Positions 12,001 through 17,242 of a DNA stretch of 23,541 nucleotides are shown one piece after another. Numbering within the stretch: the first letter of the stretch is position 1; each line of letters opens with the position of its first letter. The position numbers and the translations under genes were made by a program. The stretch spans positions 1 to 23,541 of the IMG/VR virus record IMGVR_UViG_3300025870_000074; one strand, 5' to 3'. The notes beneath the pieces are model-generated. The model was not told where the DNA came from, made no database searches, and worked only from the letters and a program-made list of their open reading frames with translations. The DNA comes from a virus.

Positions 12001-13671
12001 TCTAACAAATTTTACTTGAAATATTTTTCCATTAACAAGCACATCTGTATCAGCAGTAAATAAAATTCTCATTCCGTCAGCTAAATCAACGCCGTCTATA
12101 TTGTATCCAAGTTGACCTTCTATCATACTAAATGCATCTGTAGTATACGTATCAATTAAATCTACATCTTGTTTAGCATATGCACCAAAATTGTTTAATT
12201 TTAGTCCGGCTTCAAATTCAATAATAGGACGAGAGGCTCTTTTAGATTCATCTAAATTTTCTGCTAACTTGTTAAAACTAAAACTTTTTAAAATTACATC
12301 TCTATGATGCCAACAATTATATCTGCTCCACGCATTTCTATCTGGACTAGCTCTATTAATGACAATATAATCTTTTTGTGTAGCATAATTGCCTGCATTT
12401 GAAAAAGGCAAGGTATCAAATTCTTCGCTATCAAAAGGTACAACTTTGTTTTCACTATACACAGCTGGAATAATTAGGTCTTGATCTTTAATTAATTTAA
12501 TTTTGTCGCCGACGCCTTCTACATACCAGTTATGTTCTTTGTATATAATATCATCAGTATCACCTTGGAATCTAATTTGCATTCCATTTGATAACTCAAC
12601 ACCGTTAGCACTTTTATAGTATTTTTTACCTAGAATTTCATCAGTAACATTTAAAAAGCTATTTTCTTCAATATCATAAATTTTAATTAATCCGCTAGTA
12701 TCAATTTCATTTTTACTAATATAATATAATCTTTCAGGCGAATTTGCAGGAATAGTAAACTCTATAGTTCCTTTTTCAATATAAGCAACTGCTACTTCTT
12801 CACCGTCTTCTCCTAACTTACGAATTCCGTCTGGATACAGTGTGCTAACATTATCGTCAGCTTCAAATGTTACACTACCGCTAGACGGTAATACAATATA
12901 TTCGCCTTGGTCATATTCGTTACCATATAATACTGCATCAAAAAGGCCTTGGCCTCTAATTCCTTCATTGCCAGCAGTTAGTATTGAGCTACCAGGAGTA
13001 AAGGTTCTTGAGATCGAAAATGCAATGGGATGCCCAGGTGTATCAATTTCAAAGCGATATTTTTGTCCACGATATAATTTAAGTGTTGGATTTCTTGTTA
13101 GTCCGTCGTTAAAAACGTAAGCAATATTATCGCCCTGATCTTCTGTTGTAATTGTATAGGTACTAACAACTTCTCTACTTTGACCTCTTACTGGGATACT
13201 AAGAGGGCCGTTTGGCATCCAGTAATACTCACGGAAATTTACAAATTTGTCCCAATCAATATTTGGATTCCATCCGTAAGTTTCTTGTGTGTTTAATCTA
13301 CTATGATTTTGTGTGTTGGCGCCGAAAACACCAAGTTGGCCAATATAATCATTGTAATCTTTATAAAATTCTACATTGTCGTAATCATCTTTAATAACCG
13401 CTGCTGGTTCTAATTGATAATTTTTCCTTTCACTGCTAACATCGTCTACATAATTGTCAGTAGGCTTAAATGCTTTAGCAGTTGTTCTACCAAAATAGCC
13501 ATTTATTTTTTCTGCAACGCCTGGTTGTATTAACTGATCTAGTGTTGCCTGTAAAAACTTTTTGTTAGCTGCTGTTCTAAAGAAAGAAGGTAAAAAATCA
13601 CTTGCCGTAATGTTTTTATCTTGTCCCGGCACCGGAAGTGGAGACGCATTTTGATCATCATTGTATGCCAT
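1..13671 (-). CDS. Giant multidomain virion structural protein (partial, C-terminus off left edge)
   Basis: The frame starts at an ATG that shares one base with the gp6 stop (TAATG) and stays open for 4557 codons to base 1, so the C-terminus is missing. Order downstream of gp5-gp25-gp6 is that of T4 gp7, so a baseplate wedge or tail-periphery role is inferred; I cannot show homology to gp7. Modules, by residue: an N-terminal region (about 10-190) with the motif NFREYYWMPNGP; a cupredoxin-like domain (198-335); paired L-x-x-GM-x-I repeats (358, 528); W-rich motif WSRYNCWHH (448-456); beta modules at 752-797, 984-1024 and 4238-4291; PSWWNTVYGPAPYT (from 1290); HLIGYQKRQYL and QYKFYRG (1925-1951); four CBM5/12-like modules; six propeller-like motifs (2265-3337); VGKVWWDLSKAKFV (3441-3454) followed by an EWVES motif; two G-x-G-Y pairs; and GPEELVPG (4500-4507). 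Such motifs are typical of very large structural proteins of marine T4-like phages as I remember them. No signal peptide or membrane segment was noticed. The reading frame is certain; the function is inferred from position. Confidence 0.9.
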   Translation of the reverse strand, partial: MAYNDDQNASPLPVPGQDKNITASDFLPSFFRTAANKKFLQATLDQLIQPGVAEKINGYFGRTTAKAFKPTDNYVDDVSSERKNYQLEPAAVIKDDYDNVEFYKDYNDYIGQLGVFGANTQNHSRLNTQETYGWNPNIDWDKFVNFREYYWMPNGPLSIPVRGQSREVVSTYTITTEDQGDNIAYVFNDGLTRNPTLKLYRGQKYRFEIDTPGHPIAFSISRTFTPGSSILTAGNEGIRGQGLFDAVLYGNEYDQGEYIVLPSSGSVTFEADDNVSTLYPDGIRKLGEDGEEVAVAYIEKGTIEFTIPANSPERLYYISKNEIDTSGLIKIYDIEENSFLNVTDEILGKKYYKSANGVELSNGMQIRFQGDTDDIIYKEHNWYVEGVGDKIKLIKDQDLIIPAVYSENKVVPFDSEEFDTLPFSNAGNYATQKDYIVINRASPDRNAWSRYNCWHHRDVILKSFSFNKLAENLDESKRASRPIIEFEAGLKLNNFGAYAKQDVDLIDTYTTDAFSMIEGQLGYNIDGVDLADGMRILFTADTDVLVNGKIFQVKFVRIGNNRQVSLIETADTTPLDLETILVTQGQVNAGKSYHYHNNTWVKAQEKTKTNQQPLFEVCDVNGNSFSSTTYYPQTNFQGTKLFSYLEGEGTSDTELGFPLSYRNIDNSGDILFSFNLLSDTFEYEVANTVQTSAISSGYLKKYKNLTTFSYANGFSNTPQTSKQFVVREYAATDTQKNNFNIDVYDNPFKITDLKVVVFVNNKIQLLTTDYNINKTDPVVQIQFVNDLNVGDVIKVKTDTKTIKNQNGYYEFPYNLERNPLNDDIVQFTLGEVIDHVDSMLEDLPNFTGKFLGANNLRDLGELDQFGKRFVKHSGPINLPLYHITNKEYNIVKALKYAKNEYARFKRTFIDTATNLGYDGATKTHVDLILAEVNKDKIKSQPFYFSDMIPYGSSNRIEYAVLDRRTLDYPLTETFTLKDLTPKGLLVYLNGTQITYNKDYNFDNAGYITIDAGQLENDIIEIYEYESSDGSFISPTPTKLGLYPKYNPMLTIDDTVQPTVPVNNSTGPFKVYGQIETSTKSILGIEQGLVGWTYPLYTSRSDAKEASTDSTAKTITFEGLNRLFYIPNTNDTAVIAGNDDAEVTEYDYGVAFIIGHDGSRIKAYKDFRDNLLIELEKRIFNNIKVDYSNLRLDIDQFIGGEFKTSNFTKQEIDRTLLPDFQQWIQSNLNNQNYTNNTFYNRGNDWTFNYTDTLSPNGNTNPGFWRGIYRHAYDTDRPHSHPWEIQGFSIKPSWWNTVYGPAPYTSDNLILWKNIEEGKIANPSNVTFDLNYARPDITTHLPVDSQGKLLSPLVSGYANDFILNSATRNFKFGDFAPIENAWRNSSEYPFAVMIAMLINQPAKTMGLGFDVSRIKRNLSGQWTYTQTNKQLVLKDLVLPNTTNSDSRVMTSGFVNYIYNLVASDVLTVYDDYRTNLQNLTNQIGIKISGFTSKENFNLILDSRSPTQSLARDGIFVPQENYKVFLNTSSPKTLLTYSGVLIEKATNGYVLSGYSLQRPYFEYYKTVSGAAFVEVTVGGKSEKASLYANNTQYFVGEIISTGNSFFKATNDFKSTAGEAGQKLFDDNTVKLPKLPTTGGRTAKFKKNFRTEVSTLPYGTKFDTVQETVDFLLGYAERQLDLGFEFNKFDNEANVVEDWKQSAKEFMYWTTQGWASGALIAISPSANQLRVKLDYGIIDSLADEFYGYSLLKASGDFLDSSFSSLIRDENSFGVSIEGTDDGLYHVSLPVVQKEHVVLLDNKTIFNDLIYNPSTGYRQERIRVNGYRSDNWNGGLNIPGFVYDDATYGDWEQWKDYKIGDLVKYKQYYYVALRNVIGTELFNSNFWYRLNEKPESELIPNFDYKINQFADFYDLDTDNFDSEQQRMAQHLIGYQKRQYLANIINDDVSQYKFYRGAIADKGTMNVFTKLFSALGDTTDTLELYEEWAIQSGRFGAIEDIQQIEFQLDDKKMQDSPQAFELVNTLPSSNLNNIYRILPGEVYSKPADYVSEPFPTKVLDEEFVKTAGYVSEEDVDFVAGDVTTLYNVNINQIGLGQTIWITNTATDSWGVAKLSSKNVHITELTKVITITNKTPAANFIFLEVTTDKWIDDIYEVDNYIGFKAAGKQGLLGLYRIRERSFNKIVVEAPLDNDITPFTDEEVPYLIVNLSDSRVASVAEISEEIGQDIVKNQKVWVDKYDDDWAVLQNNPVYSMQETLVNPADYDSTDQGFTDSIAVTKNNNNLFISAPGAGNGEISVYKRSRDVANLNFEQKITIDETQMFTPTNSDFGKSIDVSPDGEYLAVGIPKASNVKTKLAYKTNGDGELTFDYQPDATYVKNDIVRYRESLWKANREILPQIAAQQFSTFDSYTNLANAADADSTTLNLLVAGNPGLPNYPNIDHMLIRAPKDMYLGTAIGDKLSLFWNQRSFTYPTIDNYIPFDGEILELNAAFITAEHTILEKVDHIMYVDTFVTLPTVGQRITTDTGSAEVDYVAFKSDSAVIYLKNSNGIFDISGELYINDTDFVGFYTEEDTYSTSSSVAGYWKIATPAYNNNSRYYDVGRGLVYADVKKQDSVRDTNLYYNVQATVGDIGVYVTNKNRVSFLSHLSYRGDPSAADAQDGVEADQPSNKWIVRVGKQYSDSLTIGATPNFDLYQLDNRVIDVESAGLSYDILNKQHTIIDIWDGYIDMTLSEFDFNGFAFQPQVGDIIEDVQVPADGQGGLALTTISTSTAQVVFVQRNFNNIRVYVKVLTGDFSEQSNIGKYNIRRKANTILRGQADSDRVVATIDDVNNNIVLQTSLVGKLLVFEHTSNFDIVANPEIIDEEYAFFTEILEPGIARAANPPYSLNKDYTQVYNIPALDQGTTNSLTNEGAVAIYRRLNNGGYRFQDLFVSEHRENNKQFGNKVRLVQSGNYYTLLIGSKSQGGNPGSIEIFRHGVSPQESFAGVYRRQVYSKGDIILYKDDYYIAIKDVPETMNDVLNSIYWNKISWRHGKDAEFMGEFDNTYSYKAGNVVSYNSNLWKAVTNIDIGANNPSNTNNSWISVSTKIDYLGYLPNITANNFYGEETFNPQEEVLEFSENFDVSDDSNVLVVTAKINGQDSTTDARVIVYREVDNKYVVSQVISAPNTNIENNGIVFNDEAWAKAVSLSPSGTQIAISSPLNDNAKINQGEVYVWTQNDAGVFELTQTLTPPNNEESEKFGYSIDFGQDDLLVSSLNGDQKIPTTFDFTVYSATEDTVTTFDKNFTSFRNTKLDKGVVYVYENVNKTLVYGEQFVYPLTQTMFGENVYSVGNHAYIGVPQQYVDGRDHRGILIDYRKPPNTKSWNVISQGSTPVNIEQFAGAFIYNKRSNRIVSYIDYIDPIQGKIAGPADQEISYKLPTDPAMYNTGLTSDPLVDPAIAWTNKPVGKVWWDLSKAKFVNPYQDTTTFQKNNWNKLTPGATILICEWVESAYLPDTWDQLSGTPKGYTNGVSGTSLYGNTRFSSKIVYDETSKTFGRLYYFWVTNKRTIPVGRNINTIGIAELIANPRTQGYKFISFLGKDKFVLNNCDDLINGTDSVLQIKYHTSNKTTQNYHNQYKLFADGSPDSVPDQDLERKWFDSLIGFDIAERTIPDPNIPLSMRYGIQSRPRQSMFVNRIEALKQTIERINLVLKQNLITDEYNLSNLLKKDDIPTTISQLWDISVDSIDELEFISTNKILDAQLTPIVVNGRVARVRIDNPGRGYKSAPKVTITGTGKDAVIDLTINNLGQVTEAQVIDDGSEYNDQTTINVRPFTVLVTSDIEINGKWALYSFNNATNTWYRKALQSYDTTAYWEYTDWYADGFNQFTPITTSIEGSYQLFPLEVNINDVVKINNVGSGGWLLLRKVANEDTEDYTVNYETIGRQNGTIQFKENVYNYNLNSVGFDNRRFDNTFYDINPSTEIRNILEAIRDNIFIGSLKVEYNQLFMSTIRYVLAEQSNADWLFKTSFVKAKHIKGTLNQNDITFNNDNLQSYQDFVEEFKPYKTKLREFVSNYDVLDNTSSLTTDFDLSPAYSTETKRIESSVARIQDGVIVEQNLDTDINPRQNWKNNIGQQIVEIKIGDGGSGWTFEPIVKIQGGGGTGAEAKAYLGYGKITHIEVTEPGSGYTSAPTVVIEGSQIDNSTPAKVTAVLGGGLVRSTKVAMKFDRNAGSYTFDTLDETETFTGTGARVRYDLGWPMDLDIKKVEVYIDNTLQLRSKYTFTNIEDKTKTYNREKGRITFTKPPALNATIQVKYKKPISLLSAEDRIKFAYQPGQNMFGKELSQLLDGIDYGGVEIRSFDFSGPSGWDTQGWYTDNWDVFENTFEDEVFTADGSTIAVQLNAPLENNVVYNLYKNGVRIDAPDFVAGTDEIPGTSATNVNAITNSIIGDGITDTILVQDLGISLLDGDVFVVRKSSSDGSIGLDPTSYDTQINGGDLVYSTATGLNAEDIVVDGDGFVTPTTSKGPEELVPGQILDTLDIKVYTRDSDGQGQIFSQSYIMDSTLTYSLGVLPSTSNAVFVKL
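799..960 (-). repeat. Beta module B3 (residues 4238-4291)
   Basis: This copy contains KKVEVYIDNTLQLRSKYTF and later GRITFTKPP and IQVKYKK. It is the most divergent copy and lies more than 3200 residues from module B2. Confidence 0.45.
1156..1320 (-). repeat. G-x-G-Y/W repeat pair C2 (residues 4118-4172)
   Basis: GGSGWTFEPIVKIQGG is followed 39 residues later (Trp 4122 to Tyr 4161) by GSGYTSAPTVVIEG, with ITHIEVTEP leading into the second copy. It has the same period and the same layout as pair C1. Confidence 0.65.
2257..2409 (-). repeat. G-x-G-Y repeat pair C1 (residues 3755-3805)
   Basis: GRGYKSAPKVTITG is followed 39 residues later (Tyr 3758 to Tyr 3797) by GSEYNDQTTINV. The linker VTEAQVIDD leads into the second copy. 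This 'G.GY.SAP.V.I.G' element recurs in phage structural proteins. Confidence 0.6.
4444..4545 (-). repeat. CBM5/12-like aromatic module 4 (residues 3043-3076)
   Basis: YKAGNVVSYNSNLWKAV, then GANNPSNTNNSW. This is the best match of the four to the CBM5/12 consensus, including the G-x-x-P spacer before the final Trp. Confidence 0.6.
4612..4710 (-). repeat. CBM5/12-like aromatic module 3 (residues 2988-3020)
   Basis: YSKGDIILYKDDYYIAIKDV, closing with IYWNKI. The full core 'Y..GD.I.Y....Y.A......W' is present. It is separated from module 4 by only about 20 residues, so the two form a tandem pair. Confidence 0.55.
6460..6564 (-). repeat. CBM5/12-like aromatic module 2 (residues 2370-2404)
   Basis: YVKNDIVRYRESLWKANREI has the 'Y...D.V.Y....W.A' core. 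The closing aromatic is less clear than in the other copies. The module directly follows the first pair of propeller-like motifs. Confidence 0.45.
6637..6879 (-). repeat. FG-GAP/beta-propeller-like motifs 1-2 (residues 2265-2345)
   Basis: Motif 1 is FTDSIAV followed by NLFISAPGAGNGEISVYK. Motif 2 is FGKSIDVSPDGEYLAVGIPK. Both follow 'FG.si.vs.dG..laigaP......G.v.vy', the repeat of integrin-type and related beta-propellers. They are spaced 58 residues apart, a normal blade length. Confidence 0.55.
8017..8136 (-). repeat. CBM5/12-like aromatic module 1 (residues 1846-1885)
   Basis: The run WEQWKDYKIGDLVKYKQYYY, then VALRN and FWYRL, matches the carbohydrate-binding module family 5/12 layout: 'W...Y..GD.V.y....Y.A', a spacer, then a closing Trp. 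Sugar binding is inferred from the family only. Confidence 0.5.
10600..10722 (-). repeat. Beta module B2 (residues 984-1024)
   Basis: This copy contains LLVYLNGTQITYNKDYNF and then a strand ending NDIIEIYEY. It matches the same 'vYlNG...DY...I......D.I.i' pattern as modules B1 and B3, and is the clearest of the three. Confidence 0.55.
11281..11418 (-). repeat. Beta module B1 (residues 752-797)
   Basis: This stretch reads as a hydrophobic strand with V-V-V-F-V-N-N, then a D-Y turn, then a strand ending in VGDVIKVKT. The pattern 'vYvNg....DY......i.F...l..gD.I.V' is common in phage tail and fibre proteins. It is copy 1 of three that I can see in the giant protein. Confidence 0.5.
12043..12090 (-). 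repeat. Internal repeat A2 (residues 528-543)
   Basis: VDLADGMRILFTADTD, the second copy of repeat A1, 170 residues further on. The shared core is V-x-L-x-x-GM-x-I-x-F-x-x-DTD. Confidence 0.6.
12553..12600 (-). repeat. Internal repeat A1 (residues 358-373)
   Basis: VELSNGMQIRFQGDTD in the giant protein. It resembles the copy at residues 528-543 (repeat A2) at 9 of 16 positions, and both are followed by a short hydrophobic beta-like stretch and then a basic/aromatic segment. It probably marks a duplicated beta-rich domain. Confidence 0.6.
12667..13080 (-). other. Cupredoxin-like domain in giant protein (residues about 198-335)
   Basis: The segment opens with YRGQKYRFEIDTPGHPIAFS, which follows the cupredoxin pattern in which a 'G..Y.F' strand leads to a conserved His-Pro. 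It closes with EFTIPANSPERLYYISKNE followed by SGLIKI, matching the usual 'F.VP..AP..LYY.C..H..M.G.I' end of the fold. The final Cys, His and Met ligands are absent here (Ser, Asn and neighbouring residues instead), so the domain would be structural and would not bind copper. Similar degenerate cupredoxin-like segments occur in marine phage structural proteins as I recall. The assignment is by motif only. Confidence 0.5.
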
Positions 13672-16600
13672 TAGTAACTATATCCTCCGCCGCTACTACT
13701 ACCGCTCGAGCTACTACTTGAGCTACTACTTGAGCTACTACTTGAGCTACTACTAATTGAATTTGTTGATACAATTCCTGTTGTTACTGCGTTCGGAACA
13801 GAACTAATTACATTTCCTGCTGCTTGTAGTTGTGTTGCTGTAATTTCATCTATAGTTTCAACATCACTTACTGTTGCTGCACTTGTAAACACTTCGTCTG
13901 CTTCACTTTTTATTTCAAAAAGACTACCAAATGTTTGTGTAGTTTGGCGAGGAACTATTAAAAAACTAACTAATCTTGGGGATAGTTTGTTCATAATGTA
14001 CGCACTAAGTTCTTGGAAATAAAATGTTTCTCCAAAGTCCCAATTTTCAATATCAAAAAATCTGTTTATTTCGTCAATAATATCTGCTTTTAATTCATTG
14101 TCATTAACAACTAAGTTTTTATTTCTAACTATTTTAAATTTAACTTGTAAATCTGCTGGAGCTTTTGACCCAAACAATATTTTATAGCGTACAGGATGAT
14201 AAATGATGTCATCACTTATACTTTTAACTTTAGAAATTTCATTGCCATAACTTCTAAGTAACTGGTCATTACTTGGCGGTCTAGGTTCAACTGGTAATTG
14301 TCCTGAAATATATTGTTTTAGTTCTCTATCATATGTTTTAGTTAATAGATAAGTGTCAATAATATTACTTGAACTTGGATCAATTCTATAATTACCATCT
14401 GCAACATGTACATAATGAAATTTTAAATTTGAACGGCCGAAGAATGCTTTGTAGTCGGTATTGATTTGAGTATTGTTTAAAGTTTTATTTAATTTTCTAA
14501 ATATTTGCTCATCCTGTAAATAGAATACTTGTCCTTCTAAACGGGTACTATACGGAGCTATTGCCGACTCGTTCTGGACAATGATTATTTCATTATTTAA
14601 ATTATTAAAAAATTTAAAATCTTGTACACCGTCTGATGTAGTATATATTTTTTGAAATACAATTCTTTCAGTGATTGGAACCGATGTGTCAGATTCTCCG
14701 ACTATTTGTTCAAAAATATCCGGGTCATCAAATACACCGTCATCATCTAAGTCAATAAATTGTATTTGTATTTTACGACTATCTAAATATCCTTCGGCAT
14801 CTTTATACTGATCCGTAATTGTCCAAGAAAAGTCTCTTGTAAACGGAATTAATTCTCCAGGCTTACGGTTGATATTTAAAATATCAACTTTATCACGAAT
14901 AACCTTTCCTGTAGAAGGATCATAAATTTTATCTGCTCCATCAAAAAAGAAACGTATTTCATTTTCGCTTTCCATTACATAACGCATTTGTCTATATGTA
15001 ATAGTATACTTTTGTCCATCTGTTTTAAAATACATCATCCAACTAGCATCAAGATTATCGCCAGAAGTATCGCCAGCTTTACCTATTGCAAAATCATTAA
15101 TTGTGTTAACATCTTGTGCTAATACAATTTTCCATTGCCTATCATAATTGTCATATCGTAAAGCAAAGTTTCTAAATTCAAATGCCTGATCAATAAGTTG
15201 TGTCTTAATATCGTTAATTAATGCTAGAGAATATTTTGGTATAATTTGTTCAATTAATGAACCTGTTGGAATAAAGTCATTTAGCGTAATACTTGCTCTG
15301 CTAGATTCATCATCTCCTGTTTCTGTCGATAACGATGTTCCGTCACCTTCTACTGATAACACCTTAACCCACTTGTACATAGTTTTTCCAAAATGATCAG
15401 TACCGGAATCGTCCATTAATGTACCATCTGCCATAAAATGTTTACCCGAAGGTGGTACAAATTTTATTACTGTTCCTGGTTCTATTAGTCTAAGACTATT
15501 AGCAGTAAATTCTCCTACAGGATATGGCGTTGAGCTTGTGTCTTGAAAAATACCAGTGTAATTGTTAGTTTGTGAAGTTTTAGCATTCCAAGAAGCATTT
15601 AAGTCACTAACAATAATTTTTGGATACTTTGACAAGTAAAAGTTTTTACTATTTGAATACTTTATTATTTCTTCAATAATATTATAAATTGCACCTTCAA
15701 TATCTGTTTGGGTTGCAAAGGTAAAAGATTGTTTTTCTTGATATTCTTCTTTGTAAATAATACCATCATCTACAAATAAACTAGTATTTGAGTATTTTCC
15801 ACTTGCATCTTTTAAGTCAAAATACCTACTTATGCCACTAGATATTCTGTTAGTACTTTTAGTTTTAATAATTTCCTGACTTACTGCAAGTGGACCAATG
15901 TTGTAATCTTCGCCTGTAATTAGTCTATCCTGTGTATAGTATGTTGCAGGAGCATTTGCTTTAATTTCTTCGTTTGTTTCTGAGGAAGTACCGTTACTAA
16001 CTGTATAGTTTAATTTTAATCCTATTGTTAATTTTTCTTTAGTGCCTTTTTTAGTTTGATAAGGTATTTCTATTTGAATTGTGCCCATCGCAGCAGGTGT
16101 TATTACAGCCCTTAGTCCTGAGCTAGTTCTATAATAAACTTTAAAGTCTCCTGATGGTAGGTTTCCAAAAACTCCGTCACTAAAGACTAAATTGATTCTA
16201 TCGCCAATCCTAGTAGTTACTGCAAAAACATCTTTTGTTTTATTGAATAAACTGTTATATACAACATTATTACCTTCAACGGAGTCTATTTTAGTCCATG
16301 CTTGGTTTTCAAATCCTGATGAATTTAAACCAAATAACCAAACATCATTATTATTAATATTTTCTGCATCGATAGCAATTGATTGATTAGGTGTTGGATT
16401 GCTAACATTAAATGCTCCGGAGTCTAGTCTTCCTTGAACAAACGACATAAAGAAACCTGTATTAGCACTGCCTGCGCCTTGGCCGTCATCTCTAAATAGC
16501 ATTGACGGACTATTGCCAGGAAGTGGAGCTTCTTCAATAATATTTTCTCCTACAATATCACTACTTACAACTTCAAAGCGTGTGTTTATCCCTTCAACTC

Positions 16601-17210
16601 TTTTAGAAAACGGGTATATTGCAGGAGATGTTGATGTTCCATTAAATTTATATTTTTGCGTTACTACTCCGGCAATAGTTTCAGTTTTTAGTGGATTTCC
16701 AATTGCATTTTGTAATGGTAGTGCAGAATTTAAGATTTTCAAAAATTGTTCAAAGTAATTTGAGTTAGTTTGATCATTCCACTTAACAGTAATACCTGCT
16801 AGATTTAATCTATTACTATCTAGTACATTTTCTGTGGTTTTAATTGTGTCAATTTTTAATAATCCGCTTGCTGCTTGATTACGTTTTGGATTATATGAAA
16901 GCATACGTGCAAGACGTAATACGCTTTCTCTACGTTCTGCTGTTTCAAGAAAGTTTTCGCGAGCATTTAAATCAATGCGGAATGATAAGTTCTGCCCAAG
17001 GAAAGCAATCATATCAATTAGCGCAAGATATTCACTTGATTCAATGTAGTCGTTAAAATCTTCGGGATAGTTTTGACGCAGGTAATTAATCATTGTGCGA
17101 CGAAGATTATCAAAGTCATAACTTTGGAAATCAGCGTTACGGTATGATTGATAAATTCTTTTCCAGTCCTCAGCTACTAGTAGCCTTGACTGCCTATCAG
17201 TTGCAGACAT
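13671..17210 (-). CDS. gp6: Baseplate wedge protein gp6, long form
   Basis: In T4, gp6 joins neighbouring baseplate wedges into the ring that rearranges on contraction. Residues 1-120 hold the strongest signature: AEDWKRIYQSY, YLRQNYPEDFNDYIESSEYL, FLGQNLSFRIDLNARENF and the RRESVL segment, all as I recall from gp6 of T4-like cyanophages. The C-terminal part (about 1010-1130), with INRFFDIENWDFGETFYF and FGSLFEI, resembles the baseplate J/gp6 C-terminal region. At 1179 residues it is far longer than T4 gp6 (660). An EF-hand-like acidic loop lies at 820-831 and a poly-Ser/Gly tail ends the protein. The ATG at 17210 has a good Shine-Dalgarno (AAGGAA, 6 bases away) and a late-promoter-like octamer upstream. 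The stop overlaps the next start by one base. Confidence 0.92.
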   Translation of the reverse strand: MSATDRQSRLLVAEDWKRIYQSYRNADFQSYDFDNLRRTMINYLRQNYPEDFNDYIESSEYLALIDMIAFLGQNLSFRIDLNARENFLETAERRESVLRLARMLSYNPKRNQAASGLLKIDTIKTTENVLDSNRLNLAGITVKWNDQTNSNYFEQFLKILNSALPLQNAIGNPLKTETIAGVVTQKYKFNGTSTSPAIYPFSKRVEGINTRFEVVSSDIVGENIIEEAPLPGNSPSMLFRDDGQGAGSANTGFFMSFVQGRLDSGAFNVSNPTPNQSIAIDAENINNNDVWLFGLNSSGFENQAWTKIDSVEGNNVVYNSLFNKTKDVFAVTTRIGDRINLVFSDGVFGNLPSGDFKVYYRTSSGLRAVITPAAMGTIQIEIPYQTKKGTKEKLTIGLKLNYTVSNGTSSETNEEIKANAPATYYTQDRLITGEDYNIGPLAVSQEIIKTKSTNRISSGISRYFDLKDASGKYSNTSLFVDDGIIYKEEYQEKQSFTFATQTDIEGAIYNIIEEIIKYSNSKNFYLSKYPKIIVSDLNASWNAKTSQTNNYTGIFQDTSSTPYPVGEFTANSLRLIEPGTVIKFVPPSGKHFMADGTLMDDSGTDHFGKTMYKWVKVLSVEGDGTSLSTETGDDESSRASITLNDFIPTGSLIEQIIPKYSLALINDIKTQLIDQAFEFRNFALRYDNYDRQWKIVLAQDVNTINDFAIGKAGDTSGDNLDASWMMYFKTDGQKYTITYRQMRYVMESENEIRFFFDGADKIYDPSTGKVIRDKVDILNINRKPGELIPFTRDFSWTITDQYKDAEGYLDSRKIQIQFIDLDDDGVFDDPDIFEQIVGESDTSVPITERIVFQKIYTTSDGVQDFKFFNNLNNEIIIVQNESAIAPYSTRLEGQVFYLQDEQIFRKLNKTLNNTQINTDYKAFFGRSNLKFHYVHVADGNYRIDPSSSNIIDTYLLTKTYDRELKQYISGQLPVEPRPPSNDQLLRSYGNEISKVKSISDDIIYHPVRYKILFGSKAPADLQVKFKIVRNKNLVVNDNELKADIIDEINRFFDIENWDFGETFYFQELSAYIMNKLSPRLVSFLIVPRQTTQTFGSLFEIKSEADEVFTSAATVSDVETIDEITATQLQAAGNVISSVPNAVTTGIVSTNSISSSSSSSSSSSSSSSSSGSSSGGGYSY
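13683..13688 (-). promoter_or_regulatory. Shine-Dalgarno of giant gene inside gp6 C-terminus
   Basis: On the minus strand this reads GGAGGA, formed by Gly codons near the gp6 C-terminus. It lies 11 bases before the ATG at 13671, slightly long but usable. Together with the TAATG overlap it points to translation coupled to gp6. Confidence 0.55.
13707..13754 (-). repeat. Four tandem 12-bp units encoding the gp6 poly-Ser tail
   Basis: The plus strand shows tgagctactact three times, preceded by one copy with a single change (cgagctactact). On the coding strand the 48 bases are read as Ser codons (AGT AGT AGC TC-x), so length change by whole units keeps the frame. More Ser codons flank it on both sides. 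Confidence 0.95.
14718..14753 (-). other. EF-hand-like acidic loop in gp6 (residues 820-831)
   Basis: DLDDDGVFDDPD, followed by IFEQI, places Asp at loop positions 1, 3, 5, 9 and 12 and Gly at 6, the classic calcium-loop pattern. Calcium binding is an inference from the pattern. No flanking helices are obvious, so it may be an isolated loop as in dockerin or other extracellular calcium motifs. Confidence 0.5.
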
Positions 17211-17216
17211 GTACGT

Positions 17217-17222
17217 TTCCTT
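17217..17222 (-). promoter_or_regulatory. Shine-Dalgarno of gp6
   Basis: Minus-strand AAGGAA with 6 bases to the ATG at 17210. It supports that start over any downstream Met. Confidence 0.75.
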
Positions 17223-17234
17223 GTTTACTAATGA

Positions 17235-17242
17235 TATTTATC
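17235..17242 (-). promoter_or_regulatory. Candidate T4-type late promoter before gp6
   Basis: The minus-strand octamer GATAAATA differs from the T4 late consensus TATAAATA at the first base only. It lies in the only gap longer than 19 bases, and a start point a few bases downstream would leave a short leader containing the gp6 Shine-Dalgarno. In an AT-rich genome a 7-of-8 match can occur by chance. Confidence 0.4.

Noticed and set aside
13707-13754. Tandem 12-bp repeats as a CRISPR-like or regulatory array
   Set aside because: The units are directly adjacent with no spacers, are read in frame as Ser codons, and continue into flanking Ser codons.
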